Notes: generated by a model not told the origin, from the sequence alone. A DNA stretch of 64,000 nt from an uncultured Muribaculaceae bacterium (GCA_910587425.1 CAJUKU010000001.1:161233-225232); one strand, 5' to 3'. Positions 8,352 to 19,414 are shown, numbered from the stretch's first letter. A program made the numbers and translations.

Positions 8352-9599
8352 TTATTCAAGCATTGCCGCCACACGACGCGTAGCGTCTATGAAGCGGTCG
8401 CACTCCTCAAAAGTGTTGTAGACGGCAAACGACGCACGCACAGTGCCGGTGATACCCAGCGCCGCCATAAGCGGCTGCGCGCAATGGTGACCCGTGCGCA
8501 CTTCAACGCCAAGCTTGTCAAGCAGTAGTCCGGTATCATAATGGTGACCATGCCCGATGAGGAACGAGATTATCGCGCTCTTGCCGGGCGCGGTACCGAA
8601 TATGCGCATACTCGGGATCTTCTGCAATCCCTCGGTGGCGTAATGCAGCAGCGAGTCCTCGTAGGCGCCGGCACGTGCCACACCTACCTCCTCAAGAAAA
8701 CCAAGTGCAGTGCGCAGCGCGGCGATATCGACAAAATCAGGAGTGCCAGCCTCAAACTTGAACGGCAGTTCGGCATATTCCGTATGTGCGAACGTGACGG
8801 TCTTTATCATCTCACCTCCGCCCTGATAAGGGGGCATACGCTCAAGCAGCGCCTCCTTGCCATAAAGCACACCGACGCCGCACGGACCGTACATCTTGTG
8901 CGAGGAGAAAACATAGAAATCGGCATCAAGCGCCCGGACATCGACCGGTATGTGAGCCACAGCCTGAGCACCGTCGATAAGCACCACGGCTCCGGCACGG
9001 TGTGCCTCGCTGATGATCTCTGCCACCGGATTGACAGTGCCGAGCACATTGCTGACATGCGTCACCGACACTATCCGCGTGCGCTCCGACAGCAGCGAGC
9101 GGAAAACATCCATATCCAGCTCACCGATGGCATTTATCGGAACGACCTTGATGACGATACCCCGCCGGTCGCGTAGCAACTGCCACGGAACGATGTTGGC
9201 ATGATGCTCCATCTCGGTCAGGATCACCTCGTCACCCTCGCGGAGAAGACTGCCGTAGCTTGAGGCGACAAGATTGATGGACTCCGTAGTGCCACGGGTG
9301 AAGATCACCTCACGCTCCGAAGCCGCACCGATGAACCGCGCGACATCGCACCGAGTAGCCTCCTGCATCGCCGTAGCCTCCTGCGACAACGTATGCACGC
9401 CACGGTGTACATTCGCCTTATGTGTGAAGTACATCGCGTCAATCGTATCCACAACCTCACGCGGAGTCTGCGTCGTGGCGGTATTGTCGAGATAAACCAT
9501 CGGACGCTTGTACAGTTCGCGCGACAGAATCGGGAAGCGGTTGCGCAGTGCCTCTACGTCGGCAGCTGTCAGCGGAGCGTTGTTTTCTTCAAGAGCCAT
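8352..9599 (-). CDS. sufS: SufS-type cysteine desulfurase
   Basis: A PLP enzyme that removes sulfur from cysteine as a protein persulfide to feed Fe-S assembly on SufBCD. From the ATG at 9599 it is 415 aa, opening MALEENNAPLTAADVEALR. The PLP lysine is K235 in SSHKMYGPCGVGV, and the active-site cysteine is C373 in RTGHHCAQPLM, in the short-loop type II context of SufS. The reading frame stays open upstream to 9677, but that part overlaps sufD and looks non-coding, so I reject it. It follows sufD by 25 nt and ends the operon. No SufE or SufU partner gene is visible beside it, as is common in Bacteroidetes. Confidence 0.95.
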   Translation of the reverse strand: MALEENNAPLTAADVEALRNRFPILSRELYKRPMVYLDNTATTQTPREVVDTIDAMYFTHKANVHRGVHTLSQEATAMQEATRCDVARFIGAASEREVIFTRGTTESINLVASSYGSLLREGDEVILTEMEHHANIVPWQLLRDRRGIVIKVVPINAIGELDMDVFRSLLSERTRIVSVTHVSNVLGTVNPVAEIISEAHRAGAVVLIDGAQAVAHIPVDVRALDADFYVFSSHKMYGPCGVGVLYGKEALLERMPPYQGGGEMIKTVTFAHTEYAELPFKFEAGTPDFVDIAALRTALGFLEEVGVARAGAYEDSLLHYATEGLQKIPSMRIFGTAPGKSAIISFLIGHGHHYDTGLLLDKLGVEVRTGHHCAQPLMAALGITGTVRASFAVYNTFEECDRFIDATRRVAAMLE

Positions 9600-9624
9600 C
9601 GTCTGATCATTTTTATATCTTATC

Positions 9625-10977
9625 TCATTCAGCCATCTTGCGGCTGCACTCACGGCATGCGGCTGTAGCGCCGGCAAAACGCCGCTCCACGAGGTGGCGC
9701 AGACGGTCGCGCACGCCTTCGATATTGACCGTATCGATCACATCGGTCATGAATGCCTGCATGAGCATCATGCGTGCCTCAGCGAGGGGGATACCGCGGG
9801 TGCGCATGTAGAACAGCGCTTCCTCATCGAGTTGCCCGGTAGCGGCACCGTGACTGCACTTCACATCGTCATTATATATCTCAAGTTGCGGGCGCGAGTG
9901 CATTCTCGCCCCTTTCGACGCCAGCAGGTTGCGGCAGTTCTGATATGCCTCCGTGCCATGGGCGCCCTCGGCTACATAGATAGAACCGTCGAAAGCTCCG
10001 GTCGACACATCGTCAAGCACGTACTTGAACAGCTGCGTGGAGTGACACCGAGGATGCATGTGCCGCACTACGGTGCGGTTGTCGGCATGTCGGCGGTCGG
10101 AGCCGATCACCATGCCCGACAGCATTGTCGTGCAGCCAGTATCGTCAAGACTCACACAGTAATCGTTGCGTGTGGTACCGCAGCTGAGAGTCATGCTGTG
10201 GAGCCTCAGTTCGCTGCCGCGGCTCTGCGACGCGTAGACCATCGCATGACGGCGCGATTCAGCCTGCGACTCCTCCATATCGAGCAACTGCAACGAGGCA
10301 TCCTCCCCCATAAATATCTCAGCTACCATAGCCGACATTGACACCGGGCTTCCCGCAAGAGTGTGGTCACACAGCATAACCTGCGCCCGCGATCCACGCT
10401 CCATCACCACGAGAAGGCGGCGGGGGGCAAGGATCTGCCCAGTCGAGGCACCGAGAATGCTTACTATCTGCAACGGACGGTCGAGCTCAACGCCAGCCTG
10501 AACATGTATCACCGCACCATCCATACACAGCAGCGTGTTCAATGCCACGGCAGGATCATCGACGGGAGCCAGACGCCCGTAATATTTCTCCACAAACTCC
10601 GGATTTCGGCGGGCGTAGTCGGCAAGCGAGGTGAATGTCACCCCAGCCGGGAGACGTGTCTCAAGCGCTGAGCCACCGACGAAAGTATCGCATAGCAGAT
10701 ACCCCTGGAGTGTTGACAGATTCGGGACATCGCAACGGAATGCCTTGATAAGCTCACGAGGCCATTCGACACGCCCGACATTCACCCCGTAGTCAGGAGC
10801 ATACATGTCGTTCAGCGATGTATTCTCGTAGCCCGCGGAGCCTTTCTCCGCCAGATGCGAGCCTTCGAGCACCTGCAGAGCGTGCGCACGGCGGCGGTTG
10901 AGCGCCGACGGTGAACCTGACTCGATCTGCGCGCCCGCCTGACGGTAAAGGTCTATGTATTGTGTAAGGCTGTTCAT
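9625..10977 (-). CDS. sufD: Fe-S cluster assembly protein SufD
   Basis: Scaffold partner of SufB in the SufBC2D complex. The 450-aa chain has a variable N-terminus (NSLTQYIDLYRQAGAQIES) and the C-terminal right-handed beta-helix core of the SUF family, including the region FKYVLDDVSTGAFDGSIYV, HSRPQLEIYNDDVKCSHGA and the family's closing ...EALFYMRTRGIPLAEARMML. The conserved histidine of SufD (in KCSHGA) is present. It overlaps sufC by 4 nt (ATGA junction), indicating translational coupling. Cytoplasmic. Confidence 0.94.
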   Translation of the reverse strand: MNSLTQYIDLYRQAGAQIESGSPSALNRRRAHALQVLEGSHLAEKGSAGYENTSLNDMYAPDYGVNVGRVEWPRELIKAFRCDVPNLSTLQGYLLCDTFVGGSALETRLPAGVTFTSLADYARRNPEFVEKYYGRLAPVDDPAVALNTLLCMDGAVIHVQAGVELDRPLQIVSILGASTGQILAPRRLLVVMERGSRAQVMLCDHTLAGSPVSMSAMVAEIFMGEDASLQLLDMEESQAESRRHAMVYASQSRGSELRLHSMTLSCGTTRNDYCVSLDDTGCTTMLSGMVIGSDRRHADNRTVVRHMHPRCHSTQLFKYVLDDVSTGAFDGSIYVAEGAHGTEAYQNCRNLLASKGARMHSRPQLEIYNDDVKCSHGAATGQLDEEALFYMRTRGIPLAEARMMLMQAFMTDVIDTVNIEGVRDRLRHLVERRFAGATAACRECSRKMAE

Positions 10978-11732
10978 CGGTCTGCCTCCTCCTTGATCCA
11001 GTCATAACCGCGCTCCTCAAGCTCGAGGGCAAGCTCCGGACCTCCGGTGCGCACGATACGACCCTTGTAGAGCACATGCACGAAGTCAGGCTTTATGTAA
11101 TCGAGCAGACGCTGGTAGTGGGTTATGACCACAGTTGCATTGGTCGGCTTCTTCAGTTTGTTCACCCCCTCGGCTACGACGCGCAGGGCGTCGATATCAA
11201 GCCCGGAGTCGGTCTCGTCGAGAATCGACAGACGTGGCTCAAGCATTGCCATCTGGAATATCTCGTTACGCTTCTTCTCGCCGCCGCTGAAACCTTCGTT
11301 GACCGAACGCGACGCGAGCTTGTTGTCAAGCTCTACGATACCGCGGCGCTCGCGCATCATCTTCAGGAACTCGGTTGCAGCCATCGGAGGCTCTCCGAAA
11401 TATTTGCGCTTGGCGTTTATGGCGGCGCGCATGAAATTCGTCATCGACACACCCGGAATCTCCACCGGATACTGGAACGACAGGAACAGCCCCTCATGCG
11501 AGCGGTCCTCCGGCGTGAGTGAAAGCAGGTCAATGCCGTGGAACTCCACAGTCCCACCGGTAACCGTGAATGCGGGATTACCCGCGAGCACCTCGCTGAG
11601 TGTGCTCTTGCCCGATCCGTTCGGACCCATTATGGCATGAACCTCACCCTCACCTATGCTCAGGTCAAGCCCTTTAAGTATCTCTTTTCCCTCCACTGAC
11701 GCGCGGAGGTCTCTGACTTCCAAAAGTTTCAT
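10974..11732 (-). CDS. sufC: Fe-S cluster assembly ATPase SufC
   Basis: An ABC-type ATPase that drives conformational change of SufB-SufD during cluster assembly. At 252 aa it is of standard length. Walker A is GPNGSGKST at residues 36-44, the signature is FSGGEKKR, and the Walker B region reads LSILDETDSGLDIDAL, matching the SufC-specific DETDSGLD. It follows sufB by 69 nt, the longest gap inside this operon, and overlaps sufD by 4 nt. The gap holds a small inverted repeat (ATCAC...GTGAT) of doubtful meaning. Confidence 0.96.
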   Translation of the reverse strand: MKLLEVRDLRASVEGKEILKGLDLSIGEGEVHAIMGPNGSGKSTLSEVLAGNPAFTVTGGTVEFHGIDLLSLTPEDRSHEGLFLSFQYPVEIPGVSMTNFMRAAINAKRKYFGEPPMAATEFLKMMRERRGIVELDNKLASRSVNEGFSGGEKKRNEIFQMAMLEPRLSILDETDSGLDIDALRVVAEGVNKLKKPTNATVVITHYQRLLDYIKPDFVHVLYKGRIVRTGGPELALELEERGYDWIKEEADR

Positions 11733-11801
11733 CGTTGCGTGTTCGATATGTTTCCGCCATGCGGGCGCATCACCCTCCGGCGTGATTGTTTACTGTTTTT
11801 A

Positions 11802-13238
11802 TTATCCTACGGTACCCTCAAGCTGTATGGCGAGGAGTTTCTGAGCCTCGACCGCAAACTCCATCGGGAGCTTGTTCATGACCTCTTTGGCATAACCGTT
11901 CACTATCAGACCTACCGCCTCCTCTGTGGGAATGCCGCGCTGATTGCAGTAGAACAGCTGATCCTCCGAGATCTTTGAGGTCGTAGCCTCATGCTCCACG
12001 ACGGCGGTGTCGTTGAGCACATCTATATATGGGAACGTGTGGGCGCCGCAATGCGATCCGAGCAGCAGACTGTCGCACTGCGTGTAGTTGCGGCATCCAT
12101 CGGCATTAGGAGCCACCTTTACCAGACCTCGGTATGAATTCTGGCTGTGCCCTGCCGATATACCCTTGCTCACTATTGTGCTACGGGTGTTGCGGCCGAG
12201 ATGTATCATCTTGGTTCCGGTGTCAGCCTGCTGGCGGTTGTTGGTCACGGCTACGGAGTAGAACTCCCCTACCGACCCTTCGCCGGCGAGCACACAACCG
12301 GGATACTTCCAGGTGATTGCCGAACCGGTCTCAACCTGCGTCCATGAGAGCTTTGAGCGCTCACCGCGGCAAAGCCCGCGCTTGGTCACGAAGTTGTAGA
12401 CTCCGCCGCGCCCCTCCTTGTCGCCGGCATACCAGTTCTGCACCGTGGAGTATTTCACCTCGGCACGATTCTCCACTATTATCTCCACTATCGCAGCATG
12501 GAGCTGGTTTTCATCGCGGCTCGGAGCGGTGCATCCCTCCAGATAGCTAACGTATGAGTCGTCGTCGGCAACAATAAGTGTGCGCTCGAACTGTCCGGTT
12601 CCGGCTGCGTTTATGCGGAAATACGTAGAAAGTTCCATCGGGCAGCGTACCCCTTTGGGTATGTAGACGAAAGAACCGTCGGAGAACACAGCCGAATTGA
12701 GCGCGGCAAAGAAATTATCGCGTGCCGGAACCACCGATCCGAGATAACGGCGCACAAGATCCGGATAATCCTTCACCGCCTCCGAGATGGAGCAGAATAT
12801 CACCCCTTTCTCGGCAAGTGCCGTGCGATGGGTAGTGGCGACGCTCACCGAATCCATCACCGCATCGACAGCCACACCGGCGAGTTTCTTCTGCTCGTCG
12901 AGTGATATGCCGAGCTTATTGAAGGTATCTATAAGCTCCGGATCCACCTCGTCGAGACTCTTGGGATTCTCCTTGGATTTCGGTGCCGCATAGTAACTGA
13001 TCTCCTGATAGTCGATCGGCGGTATGTCAAGATGAGCCCAGTCAGGCATCTTCATGGTCTGCCAGAGGCGGAACGCCTTCAGCCGGAACTCAAGAAGCCA
13101 CTCCGGCTCACCCTTCTTTGCCGAGATGAAACGCACGGTCTCCTCCGACAGCCCCTTCGGAATCATATCAGTCGGGATATCGGTGGTAAAACCGTACTTG
13201 TATTCACCCTGGTCTAATATATCGTTGTTCTGATTCAT
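11802..13238 (-). CDS. sufB: Fe-S cluster assembly protein SufB
   Basis: The main scaffold on which the nascent Fe-S cluster forms. The 478-aa chain has the SUF beta-helix core with [59 protein letters not shown] and QCDSLLLGS. The last carries the cysteine usually assigned to cluster/sulfur handling, and C is also seen in EGCTAP. The C-terminal [21 protein letters not shown] is the family ending. It starts 21 nt after the cvpA stop, so cvpA and suf are likely one transcript. Confidence 0.96.
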   Translation of the reverse strand: MNQNNDILDQGEYKYGFTTDIPTDMIPKGLSEETVRFISAKKGEPEWLLEFRLKAFRLWQTMKMPDWAHLDIPPIDYQEISYYAAPKSKENPKSLDEVDPELIDTFNKLGISLDEQKKLAGVAVDAVMDSVSVATTHRTALAEKGVIFCSISEAVKDYPDLVRRYLGSVVPARDNFFAALNSAVFSDGSFVYIPKGVRCPMELSTYFRINAAGTGQFERTLIVADDDSYVSYLEGCTAPSRDENQLHAAIVEIIVENRAEVKYSTVQNWYAGDKEGRGGVYNFVTKRGLCRGERSKLSWTQVETGSAITWKYPGCVLAGEGSVGEFYSVAVTNNRQQADTGTKMIHLGRNTRSTIVSKGISAGHSQNSYRGLVKVAPNADGCRNYTQCDSLLLGSHCGAHTFPYIDVLNDTAVVEHEATTSKISEDQLFYCNQRGIPTEEAVGLIVNGYAKEVMNKLPMEFAVEAQKLLAIQLEGTVG

Positions 13239-13259
13239 TTTTCAGTTTATGGCTGTTAG

Positions 13260-13793
13260 TTATAACAATGTGACATTATGATTGGTTGCCACATCCTTCA
13301 GAAAGCCCAGAAGCCACGGAGTGAGGTCCAAAACCCCGGCGAGCAGCTTGCCGTCGGCGATGCGCGACATTCCGAACAGTCCGCTGTCGGGATCCACCAC
13401 TTTCCAGAGATTAAGCACCAGGCTCAGCACCATCACCCATTTGAATGCGAGGAATAGCGATCCGGCGATACCGTCGAGCGGACCGAGCAGCATCGCGTGC
13501 GTTGCCTTGCGCAGCATACGCGCCACTGTCCATACCGCAAACCATACGGCGAGAAACAATCCGCCATATCCGATCACCTGACCGGCGTAAAGAGTCATAT
13601 CCGAAGGCTGCGCCTCCAGACCCGACAGATGCTCCGTCACCCAAGCCGCGACCTTCGCGCCCGCCATACGGCAGGCTATCAGACCGGCGACAACGCCACC
13701 TATCGAGCCTATCTGGCGGAGGGCGCCCCTGCGGTAGCCTAAAATCAGACCGCCCGCGACGCATACCACCAGAATTATATCAATCACACTCAT
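13260..13793 (-). CDS. CvpA family membrane protein
   Basis: A 177-aa integral membrane protein with the CvpA opening MSVIDIILVVCVAGGLILGYRRGALRQ, followed by three further hydrophobic segments (about residues 28-45, 65-90 and 105-130). In Escherichia coli CvpA is linked to colicin V production and bile/envelope stress; the molecular role is not settled. Here it heads the suf operon, 21 nt before sufB. Why these genes travel together is not clear from sequence. The call to family is firm; function is not assigned. Confidence 0.85.
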   Translation of the reverse strand: MSVIDIILVVCVAGGLILGYRRGALRQIGSIGGVVAGLIACRMAGAKVAAWVTEHLSGLEAQPSDMTLYAGQVIGYGGLFLAVWFAVWTVARMLRKATHAMLLGPLDGIAGSLFLAFKWVMVLSLVLNLWKVVDPDSGLFGMSRIADGKLLAGVLDLTPWLLGFLKDVATNHNVTLL

Positions 13794-13845
13794 TGAAATA
13801 ATCTAAAAATCCGATGCCCGGAACAAATGCCGTGGCATACGCCCG

Positions 13846-13853
13846 CAAAATTA
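13846..13853 (-). promoter_or_regulatory. Putative -7 box for cvpA-suf
   Basis: TAATTTTG on the minus strand matches the TAnnTTTG -7 consensus about 50 nt before the cvpA start. I see no good TTTG at the -33 distance, so this is weak support only. Confidence 0.4.
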
Positions 13854-13976
13854 CAAAAAAATCCGATACCCCATCACCCGTATTCACACTCCCATGCTAA
13901 GGGCATCCGTCAGCGATCATGCACCTGCAGCTATAGATGCCTTAAAAACCTTAATTCCCTCAACAACCGCGCCCAC

Positions 13977-14010
13977 CTTGACCGAAATCCAAAAATTATG
14001 CTTAACTTTG
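13977..14010 (+). promoter_or_regulatory. Promoter of glyS
   Basis: CTTG (13977-13980), 22 nt, then TAACTTTG (14003-14010). The -7 box is a full match; the -33 box has one mismatch and the spacer is one base longer than usual. The predicted leader before the glyS ATG is about 50 nt and A-rich. Confidence 0.55.
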
Positions 14011-14062
14011 CACCTTAAAATAAAGAAATCAAGAACACAACAAACAAAAAAAGATAACACTC

Positions 14063-15607
14063 ATGGCTCAACAGGATGACGTTTTCAAGAAGATAGTATC
14101 GCACGCCAAGGAGTACGGATTCGTATTCCAGTCAAGCGAAATCTACGACGGACTCGCAGCGGTCTACGACTACGGTCAGAACGGCGTGGAGCTTAAGAAC
14201 AATATAAAGCGCTACTGGTGGGAGGCGATGACACTTCTTCACGAGAACATTGTCGGCATCGACTCCGCCATATTCATGCACCCCACTATCTGGAAAGCAT
14301 CAGGCCACGTTGACGCATTCAATGATCCCCTGATCGACAACCGCGACTCCAAGAAGCGCTATCGCGCCGACGTCCTCATCGAGGAGGAGCTTGCCAAGAT
14401 CGACGACAAGATCGAGAAAGATGTGGCAAAAGCCGCGAAACGCTTCGGTGACTCATTCGACGAGACTCTCTTCCGCCAGACCAACCCCCGCGTGGTTGAG
14501 CGCGTGAAGGAGCGTGACGAACTTCACGAGCGCTTTGCAAAAGCCATGAACGACAACAACCTCGACGAGCTCCGCCAGATCATAATCGACCGCGAGATCG
14601 TATGTCCCGTATCAGGCACAAAGAACTGGACCGAGGTGCGTCAGTTCAACCTCATGTTCCGCACGGAGATGGGCAGCACCGCCGACGGAGCCATGACCGT
14701 ATATCTCCGCCCCGAGACCGCACAGGGCATCTTCGTAAACTACCTCAACGTGCAGAAGACCGGACGCATGCGCATCCCCTTCGGCATCGCACAGATCGGA
14801 AAGGCGTTCCGCAACGAGATCATCGCACGCCAGTTCATCTTCCGCATGCGCGAGTTCGAGCAGATGGAGATGCAGTTCTTCGTGCGCCCCGGCGAGGAGC
14901 TGAAATGGTTTGAATACTGGAAGGAGTGGCGTCTGCGCTGGCACAAGGCGCTCGGCATGGGCGACCGCAAATACCGCTACCACGACCACGACAAGCTCGC
15001 GCACTACGCCAACGCCGCTACCGACATCGAGTTCGAGATGCCGTTCGGATTCAAGGAAGTGGAGGGCATACACTCACGCACCAACTTCGACCTCTCGCAG
15101 CATGAGAAGTTCTCCGGCAAGAACATCAAATACTTCGATCCGGAGCTCAACGAGAACTACACCCCCTATGTCATAGAGACCTCGATCGGCGTCGACCGCA
15201 TGTTCCTCTCCGTTCTCTGCTCATCCTACGAGGAGCAGAAACTCGAAGGAGGCGACACACGCGTCGTGCTCCACCTCCCGGCACCGCTCGCTCCCGTGAA
15301 GTGCGCCGTGATGCCTCTGGTCAAGAAAGACGGACTCCCCGAGAAGGCGCGCGCAATCGTCGACGACCTCAAATTCGACTTCTCCACACGCTATGACGAA
15401 AAGGACTCCATCGGAAAGCGCTACCGCCGTCAGGATGCGATCGGAACACCGTTCTGCATCACCGTCGACCATCAGACACTCGAGGACAACACCGTGACAC
15501 TGCGCGAGCGCGACTCCATGGAGCAGACCCGCGTGAATGTCGACGATCTCCACCGCCTGATCCACGACCGCGTGAGCCTCAACTCGCTCCTCCGCAAACT
15601 TGCCTGA
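14063..15607 (+). CDS. glyS: Glycyl-tRNA synthetase (class II, alpha2 type)
   Basis: Charges tRNA-Gly. The 514-aa protein is the single-chain dimeric form rather than the two-gene alpha2beta2 form. Visible family features are the N-terminal motif KEYGFVFQSSEIYDGLAAVYDYG, GHVDAFNDPLIDNRDSK, LRPETAQGIFVNYLNV, RMREFEQMEMQFFV (class II motif 2 region) and YVIETSIGVDRMF (motif 3), followed by an anticodon-binding domain from about residue 400. Start ATG 14063 fits the A-rich upstream stretch. It is the first gene of a plus-strand group with LemA 20 nt downstream. Confidence 0.97.
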   Translation: MAQQDDVFKKIVSHAKEYGFVFQSSEIYDGLAAVYDYGQNGVELKNNIKRYWWEAMTLLHENIVGIDSAIFMHPTIWKASGHVDAFNDPLIDNRDSKKRYRADVLIEEELAKIDDKIEKDVAKAAKRFGDSFDETLFRQTNPRVVERVKERDELHERFAKAMNDNNLDELRQIIIDREIVCPVSGTKNWTEVRQFNLMFRTEMGSTADGAMTVYLRPETAQGIFVNYLNVQKTGRMRIPFGIAQIGKAFRNEIIARQFIFRMREFEQMEMQFFVRPGEELKWFEYWKEWRLRWHKALGMGDRKYRYHDHDKLAHYANAATDIEFEMPFGFKEVEGIHSRTNFDLSQHEKFSGKNIKYFDPELNENYTPYVIETSIGVDRMFLSVLCSSYEEQKLEGGDTRVVLHLPAPLAPVKCAVMPLVKKDGLPEKARAIVDDLKFDFSTRYDEKDSIGKRYRRQDAIGTPFCITVDHQTLEDNTVTLRERDSMEQTRVNVDDLHRLIHDRVSLNSLLRKLA

Positions 15608-15627
15608 CAAACCTAACACACTATTAT

Positions 15628-16212
15628 ATGAAAATCATCCGGCACATAACCATAGTTGCAGCAGCTGCTTTAGGGCTGTCGCTCACCTCGTGCAACTACA
15701 ACTCCATTGTAGAGAACCAGCAGGCTGTTGAGCAGTCGTGGGCTGAGGTCGAGAACCAGTACCAACGCCGCGCCGACCTCATACCGAACCTCGTCAACAC
15801 CGTCAAAGGCTACGCCACACACGAGAGCGAGACATTCGAGAAAGTGACCGAGGCACGCGCAAAGGCAACTTCGATCAACATCACCGCCGACAATCTCAAC
15901 GAAGAGACACTCCGCCAGTTCCAGCAGGCACAGGGTGAGCTCACGCAGGCACTCAAGTCGCTCCTCGCAGTATCCGAGGCATATCCCGACCTGAAGGCTA
16001 ACGAGAACTTCCGCGACCTGCAGGTGCAGCTCGAAGGCACGGAAAACCGTGTGACGACCGCACGCGGACGCTACACCGAAGCCGTGCAGACCTATAACAC
16101 CCAGATCAAGAAATTCCCCACTGTAATTTATGCAGGATGGTTCGGATTCTCACCCAAGCCGCAGTTCCAGGCTGAGCCCGGAGCTTCTCAGGCTCCGAAG
16201 GTGGAGTTCTGA
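15628..16212 (+). CDS. LemA family lipoprotein
   Basis: A 194-aa LemA-type protein: a single hydrophobic N-terminal segment followed by a long antiparallel helical bundle with the family's VENQYQRRADLIPNLVNTVKGYATHE. The N-terminus MKIIRHITIVAAAALGLSLTSC ends in a lipobox with Cys22, so it is probably a lipoprotein; orthologues elsewhere are often simple membrane-anchored proteins. Molecular function is unknown, with proposed links to envelope maintenance. It starts 20 nt after glyS and precedes an FKBP-type lipoprotein by 25 nt. Confidence 0.9.
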   Translation: MKIIRHITIVAAAALGLSLTSCNYNSIVENQQAVEQSWAEVENQYQRRADLIPNLVNTVKGYATHESETFEKVTEARAKATSINITADNLNEETLRQFQQAQGELTQALKSLLAVSEAYPDLKANENFRDLQVQLEGTENRVTTARGRYTEAVQTYNTQIKKFPTVIYAGWFGFSPKPQFQAEPGASQAPKVEF

Positions 16213-16237
16213 CCTGTCCACTAACACAAATTTTACA

Positions 16238-16795
16238 ATGAAGTCACTCACCTACTTCATCTTCGCCTCCATAACGGCAATCTGCATCGCTGTGGCAGCA
16301 TGCTCAAGCGAGAGCCAATGGGATACATACCAGGAATGGAGAATGGAGAACGAAGCATTCTACGAGCAGCAGAAACTCGTCAAGAACGACGACGGCACAC
16401 CATTCTACACGCTCCTCGCCCCGACATGGTACTCATCGTCAGGCGTACTCATACACTACTTCAACGACCGCTCGAAGACCGAAGGCAATCTGTCGCCGCT
16501 CGTCACGAGCACTGTCGATGCCAAGTACATCGGACGCCTGTACAACGATATCCCGTTCGATTCATCGTTCACCAACACGGCTAACGGCGACTCGATCTTC
16601 CGTTTCCAACCGTCGTCGACGATTACCGGATGGCAGATCGCGCTGACCGACATGCGCGTCGGCGACAGTGCACGCGTAGTCATCCCCTACCAGCAGGGCT
16701 ACGAGGCGCAGACCACCGGAAGCATACCTCCCTACTCTACACTCGTATTCGACATCAAGCTCGTCGACATCTACCGTTACGAGCTCGCACAATAA
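16238..16795 (+). CDS. FKBP-type peptidyl-prolyl isomerase lipoprotein
   Basis: A 185-aa predicted lipoprotein (signal segment MKSLTYFIFASITAICIAVAAC, lipobox Cys22) with a C-terminal FKBP-like domain from about residue 65: GVLIHYFND, DSSFTNTANGDSIFRFQPSSTITGWQIALTDMRVGDSARVVIPYQQGY and IPPYSTLVFDIKLVDI. The spacing of VIPGW-like (here TITGWQIAL) and IPPYSTLVFD motifs is typical of FKBPs in Bacteroidetes envelopes. It should assist folding of proline-containing envelope proteins. The frame is open upstream, but the ATG at 16238 is the only start that yields a signal peptide. It is followed by two hairpins before the next gene. Confidence 0.85.
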   Translation: MKSLTYFIFASITAICIAVAACSSESQWDTYQEWRMENEAFYEQQKLVKNDDGTPFYTLLAPTWYSSSGVLIHYFNDRSKTEGNLSPLVTSTVDAKYIGRLYNDIPFDSSFTNTANGDSIFRFQPSSTITGWQIALTDMRVGDSARVVIPYQQGYEAQTTGSIPPYSTLVFDIKLVDIYRYELAQ

Positions 16796-16801
16796 ACCCT
16801 T

Positions 16802-16835
16802 ACAGCGGAGACACCTGCACTGGCACCTCCGCTGT
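16802..16835 (+). terminator. Hairpin after the FKBP gene
   Basis: ACAGCGGAG (16802-16810) pairs perfectly with CTCCGCTGT (16827-16835) around a 16-nt loop. It begins 6 nt after the stop codon and is followed by an A-rich rather than T-rich stretch, so it may be a weak terminator or an mRNA 3' end. Confidence 0.5.
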
Positions 16836-16846
16836 CAAAACACAAT

Positions 16847-16874
16847 AGCCTCCCCCGCCCGCGCGGAGGAGGCT
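16847..16874 (+). terminator. Second hairpin upstream of the ABC-F gene
   Basis: AGCCTCC (16847-16853) pairs with GGAGGCT (16868-16874) around a GC-rich loop. It lies 11 nt after the first hairpin and 23 nt before the ABC-F start. No T-tract follows, so it could equally be a leader structure for the next gene. Confidence 0.35.
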
Positions 16875-16876
16875 GA

Positions 16877-18514
<1,638 letters not shown>

Positions 18515-18546
18515 TCCTGCGGCATATACACTCTACAGTAAACATC

Positions 18547-18843
18547 ATGACCCGACATATCGTAATGTTCCGCCTCGACGGCTCGCAGGAGTCCGCCGGG
18601 GCGGCGCGTCGGTTCTGCGACGCGTTGCAATCCCTCCCGGAGGTAATCCCCGGACTGATTTCAATGGAAACAGGCATCAATGAGAATCCCGCCGAACAGT
18701 GGCACGTCGTGCTGACCGCCACACTGCGTTCGTTCGCCGATATCGCCCAGTACGCCTCACACCCGGCGCATGTCGCTGCCGCGGCTATCATTGCCCCTTA
18801 CCGCACCGACCGCGCCTGCGTCGACTACAATCTGACTGATTAA
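18547..18843 (+). CDS. Dabb (stress-responsive A/B barrel) domain protein
   Basis: A 98-aa single-domain protein. The Dabb pattern is clear: start RHIVMFRLDGS, then PGLISMETGINEN, a central HVVLTATLRSFADIAQYASHPAHVAA helix and a closing DRACVDYNL strand. These proteins form dimeric ferredoxin-like barrels; most bacterial members have no established reaction. It follows the ABC-F gene by 32 nt and may share its transcript. It faces the minus-strand gene ending at 18863, 19 nt away, with no obvious terminator between. Confidence 0.85.
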   Translation: MTRHIVMFRLDGSQESAGAARRFCDALQSLPEVIPGLISMETGINENPAEQWHVVLTATLRSFADIAQYASHPAHVAAAAIIAPYRTDRACVDYNLTD

Positions 18844-18862
18844 CCGCGGCGGCGCGCCGTAG

Positions 18863-19366
18863 TCACATCCTGCACAGGTCATCGTAGACCGGCACCTCGC
18901 GCAGGAACTCATATCCATCGCCCGCATAGCGGCAGCAGTAATGGCGCAGACCGTTGCTGACTATCAGCACACGCGCCTGCACCACGATATTGTAACGCGC
19001 TATCTGGTCGAACACACGCTGCGTGATAGCTACCGTAGGCGCCTTGTACTCCACCACGGCGAGAGGATGCAGCGAACTGTCGTAGACGAGCGTGTCGCAA
19101 CGCCTCAGCTGTCCGTTAAGCCGCAACCCTACCTCATTGGCGATCAGACTCCGAGGATAACCCATATCCTCGCGCAGCCACGCCGTGAAGCGCTGTCGCA
19201 CCCATTCCTCGGGCGTCAGCACAAGCCACTGCGAGCGCTGAGGGTCGAACACCTCAGCCACGCCCGAAGCATTGTGCCGCAACTGCAACCCGCGCCAAGG
19301 CAGATTAAGCCCGTCGCCGGCGGCGATATTTTCCGCGTCAGTGCCGTTGGAGTCTATTTTGGTCAT
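18863..19366 (-). CDS. Restriction-type nuclease-domain protein (HSDR_N-like)
   Basis: A 167-aa protein resembling the N-terminal domain of type I restriction R subunits as a stand-alone gene. The core PD-(D/E)xK-like residues are visible: an Asp in RRCDTLVYD near residue 90 and E106-x-K108 in VVEYKAP. The central VRQRFTAWLREDMGYPRSLIANEVGLRLNG and closing NGLRHYCCRY match the short Bacteroidetes family. No helicase, methylase or specificity gene is nearby, so it is not a restriction system here; role unknown. It is divergent from holA with a 48-bp gap and apparently shares a two-way promoter with it. Confidence 0.75.
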   Translation of the reverse strand: MTKIDSNGTDAENIAAGDGLNLPWRGLQLRHNASGVAEVFDPQRSQWLVLTPEEWVRQRFTAWLREDMGYPRSLIANEVGLRLNGQLRRCDTLVYDSSLHPLAVVEYKAPTVAITQRVFDQIARYNIVVQARVLIVSNGLRHYCCRYAGDGYEFLREVPVYDDLCRM

Positions 19367-19389
19367 ATACGAAATAATGCGTAAATTTA
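19358..19389 (+). promoter_or_regulatory. Promoter of holA, overlapping a divergent promoter
   Basis: TTTG (19358-19361), 20 nt, then TAAATTTA (19382-19389), which matches 7 of 8 consensus positions when its last base is allowed to differ. TAAATTTA is its own reverse complement, and on the minus strand GTTG (19410-19413) lies exactly 20 nt upstream of it, so the same core may drive both genes. Confidence 0.5.
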
Positions 19390-19414
19390 CGGAATATTAC
19401 CGAAACACGCAACC

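Noticed and set aside
8202..8352. Glycine riboswitch upstream of the gcv operon
   Set aside because: The promoter lies about 40 nt before the lplA start, leaving no space for the aptamers.
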